Assembly (NCBI GenBank): GCA_947175225.1
Contig: CAMWLX010000037.1
Location: 1-15,199, forward strand
Direction: 5' to 3'
Length of the DNA stretch: 15,199 bases
DNA from: an uncultured Porphyromonadaceae bacterium
GTDB taxonomy: Bacteria > Bacteroidota > Bacteroidia > Bacteroidales > Muribaculaceae
In this document: positions 13,964 to 15,199 of the stretch, piece by piece
Position numbering within the stretch: position 1 is the stretch's first letter
Layout of the letters: every line of letters starts with the position of its first letter
Made by a program: the position numbers and the translations under genes
Notes under the pieces: model-generated
Database searches by the model: none
Told to the model about the DNA's origin: nothing
The model's input: the letters and a program-made list of their open reading frames with translations, nothing else

Positions 13964-14265
13964 ATACTTTCATTCCAAACATACGAATATTCTGTTTCAA
14001 ATGAACGAAGTGATTTAGAGCCTGACGGCTGTCATAGTTTATTGGATGTTCATTCATAAAGATTATCGCTTCAATTTTTGATCTGTGATCTATATGAGGA
14101 AATTTCCCTATGTATTTTTTGAAAGACAATTAGAGATTGACAGATTATGGCCGCTGCAATAATTTTAGTTGCCATTCTTGCAGTGTCCTATATTAGATCT
14201 TGCCGGCTTGTGATTACAATACCAGTACCTAACCTAATTTAGTTTTTATGTATCATCTATTTCAT

Positions 14266-14316
14266 AAAAAAGCAGGATGATGATTCTCTCGAACCAGATC
14301 CTGCAATGCAAAAATA
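14266..14316 (-). ncRNA. Candidate short antisense RNA in the leader of the replication initiator
   Basis: On the minus strand a TATTTTTG box (14316 to 14309) is followed 4 nt later by a hairpin GCAGGAT/ATCCTGC (arms 14304-14298 and 14278-14272, 19-nt loop) and then TTTTTT (14271 to 14266). Any transcript would be about 40 nt, complementary to the 5' leader of the plus-strand replication gene at 14343. Countertranscript RNAs of rolling-circle plasmids have this form and place. No -33 element is visible, so the promoter is unproven. The stem plus T-run is certain as sequence, its role is not. Confidence 0.35.
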
Positions 14317-14342
14317 AATAATTAAAATTTTAAGAATATTTT

Positions 14343-15199
14343 ATGAATAAAAAGATGAAGGTCAATTACCATATTGACAAACTCGTATTAGTCTATCGGA
14401 TTCCGGAAGATTTCATGACACATGTTATCAGATCTATTTCCACATTTGATTTCTTGATTACAACTGCATCTAATGTATTTATCTTCTCTAAGAAATACCT
14501 GTCGGTGAATTATACAAATCCTATCTATATTTTGGAATATAAAAATGGCAATGAAGATAACGTTAAGATTGCCGAATTTAGGAATGACATTCAACAGGCA
14601 ATCACAGTCACGTTAGATAATAAATTATTTTATTCAGGTAGGTTAAAACTTCTTTACGATTTTGAAAATTTGTACAATCTGACTCTTGAGAAAATCGTTC
14701 AGATTGATGTGGCATGTGATTGCAATATAAATCTCCCGAAGAAATTGAATGATTTCATTCACCGTTGTGACTGTACTGTAAAACGTATAGGCACAAAAAT
14801 TCCGGTCACTGAAAAGGGAAATCAGATTCTCGGCACAAAAGTAATTCCAAATATCAAGATTATTAACGATAAAGAGAAGCCAAAAGCATCTTTTTATTAT
14901 AATCTTAAATCTTCCGGCAATCGTAGACCGATTATCTTTAGAGGTTACAATAAAACGCTGGAGATAAAGACAAAAAGTCATAAGACATATATTGAGGAAG
15001 CTAATGGGTATGGAACTGATGACGTAATCTATCGATTTGAGGTCTCTATTATTGGTCGTGATCTTAAAAGACAGTCTAAAAAGGATGAAAGTCTTTCTTT
15101 TGAAAATGTATATATGAAACTTGATGATGAATGCTTTCTAAAAAAACTCTTCATAACATATATAAATCGTATAGGTAACCTCTGGATTAAGAATAATAG
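14343..15199 (+). CDS. Probable replication initiation protein (Rep_trans-like), 3' end outside the window
   Basis: The frame starts at ATG 14343 and is still open at the right edge (285 codons visible). Two segments recall rolling-circle initiators of plasmids and filamentous phages: KIVQIDVACDCN (about residues 116-127), like the RIDxAxD motif, and later FRGYNKTLEIKTKSHKTYIE (about 199-218) followed by VIYRFEVSI (about 227-235), like the YxK..E...K.YI...xxRxE block in which the family's conserved Tyr and acidic residues lie. The N-terminal 100 residues are less conserved. No membrane segment. The protein is AT-codon rich. No obvious origin repeat is visible upstream, but a hairpin lies in its leader (14272-14304). 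The name is a family-pattern judgement, and another nicking enzyme or recombination-associated protein is possible. Confidence 0.5.
   Translation, partial: MNKKMKVNYHIDKLVLVYRIPEDFMTHVIRSISTFDFLITTASNVFIFSKKYLSVNYTNPIYILEYKNGNEDNVKIAEFRNDIQQAITVTLDNKLFYSGRLKLLYDFENLYNLTLEKIVQIDVACDCNINLPKKLNDFIHRCDCTVKRIGTKIPVTEKGNQILGTKVIPNIKIINDKEKPKASFYYNLKSSGNRRPIIFRGYNKTLEIKTKSHKTYIEEANGYGTDDVIYRFEVSIIGRDLKRQSKKDESLSFENVYMKLDDECFLKKLFITYINRIGNLWIKNN

Noticed and set aside
13964..13985. GGAATGAAAG upstream of the regulator as a fourth copy of the direct-repeat promoter motif
   Set aside because: Only about 11 of 16 positions agree, the first half-repeat is missing and the distance to the -7 box is about 4 bp, not 24.
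13935..14129. 65-residue N-terminal extension of the regulator (start at 14129)
   Set aside because: A good TATCTTTG -7 box lies inside it and the recognisable domain begins at the ATG at 13934.
14147..14242. 31-codon plus-strand peptide MAAAIILVAILAVSYIRSC and on
   Set aside because: Hydrophobic and starts with ATG but has no promoter or coding context; chance frames of this size are common.
1..15199. Use of an alternative genetic code (TAG=Gln as in some crAss-like phages, or TGA=Gly)
   Set aside because: Only one in-frame TAG and one in-frame TGA interrupt otherwise standard genes; the relaxase itself ends in TAG, the kinase and the 48-residue protein end in TGA, and all other genes read cleanly with the standard code.
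1..15199. CRISPR array, tRNA or rRNA genes
   Set aside because: No regularly spaced 25-40 bp repeats, no cloverleaf with a CCA-type acceptor stem and no rRNA-like sequence were seen on reading through both strands.

Overview
The window looks like accessory DNA of a gut-type member of the Bacteroidales. The reasons are internal: most intergenic regions carry the Bacteroidetes -7 promoter box (TAnnTTTG: TAATTTTG, TATCTTTG, TAACTTTG), the composition is AT-rich with weak Shine-Dalgarno signals, and the relaxase, Arm-domain tyrosine integrase, DIP1984-family gene and small regulator are of Bacteroidales type. Nothing in it is core housekeeping. It reads as a mosaic of integrative/mobilizable element modules in partial decay.

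Layout. 1-1682: the 3' part of a mobilization relaxase with an in-frame TAG just before its HUH metal-binding motif. 1683-2316: non-coding, dense in repeats (five copies of an 11-mer, TAGGACACTT repeats, hairpins), probably an element end or control region. 2317-5326: a DIP1984-family gene, diverging from a tyrosine recombinase, followed by a serine recombinase; the two recombinases have similar promoters. 5445-5587: a frameshifted remnant of an IS1595/ISXO2-like transposase. 5610-7554 (minus): a small membrane protein, a DprA/SMF-like gene broken by an in-frame TGA, and two unknown genes. 7943-9805 (minus): an envelope-directed set made of a small basic protein, a lipoprotein, a single-pass membrane protein and a secreted cysteine-rich protein. 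9912-10584 (minus): two small unknown genes. 10641-11399 (minus): a 252-residue unknown protein preceded by a structured leader or small RNA of about 300 nt. 11980-13272 (plus): a membrane-anchored Hanks-type Ser/Thr kinase. 13380-13934 (minus): a small regulator. 14343 to the right edge (plus): a probable replication initiator, cut by the window.

The most notable signal is a shared promoter architecture. Three minus-strand promoters each have a 9-bp-period direct repeat (AATGRAC-GG-AATGRAC) exactly 24 bp upstream of a TAAYTTTG box. They head the small-membrane-protein/DprA operon, the 61-residue gene, and the RNA/252-residue operon. This looks like the operator, or -33 substitute, of a dedicated activator or sigma factor and would tie these otherwise unknown genes into one regulon. 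The kinase diverges from one of these promoters.

Two RNA-level features also deserve attention: the structured leader with mutually exclusive pairings ahead of the 252-residue gene, and a minus-strand hairpin plus T-run in the 5' leader of the replication initiator, which resembles a plasmid countertranscript RNA. Functions of most small genes cannot be read from sequence alone and are left as unknown.
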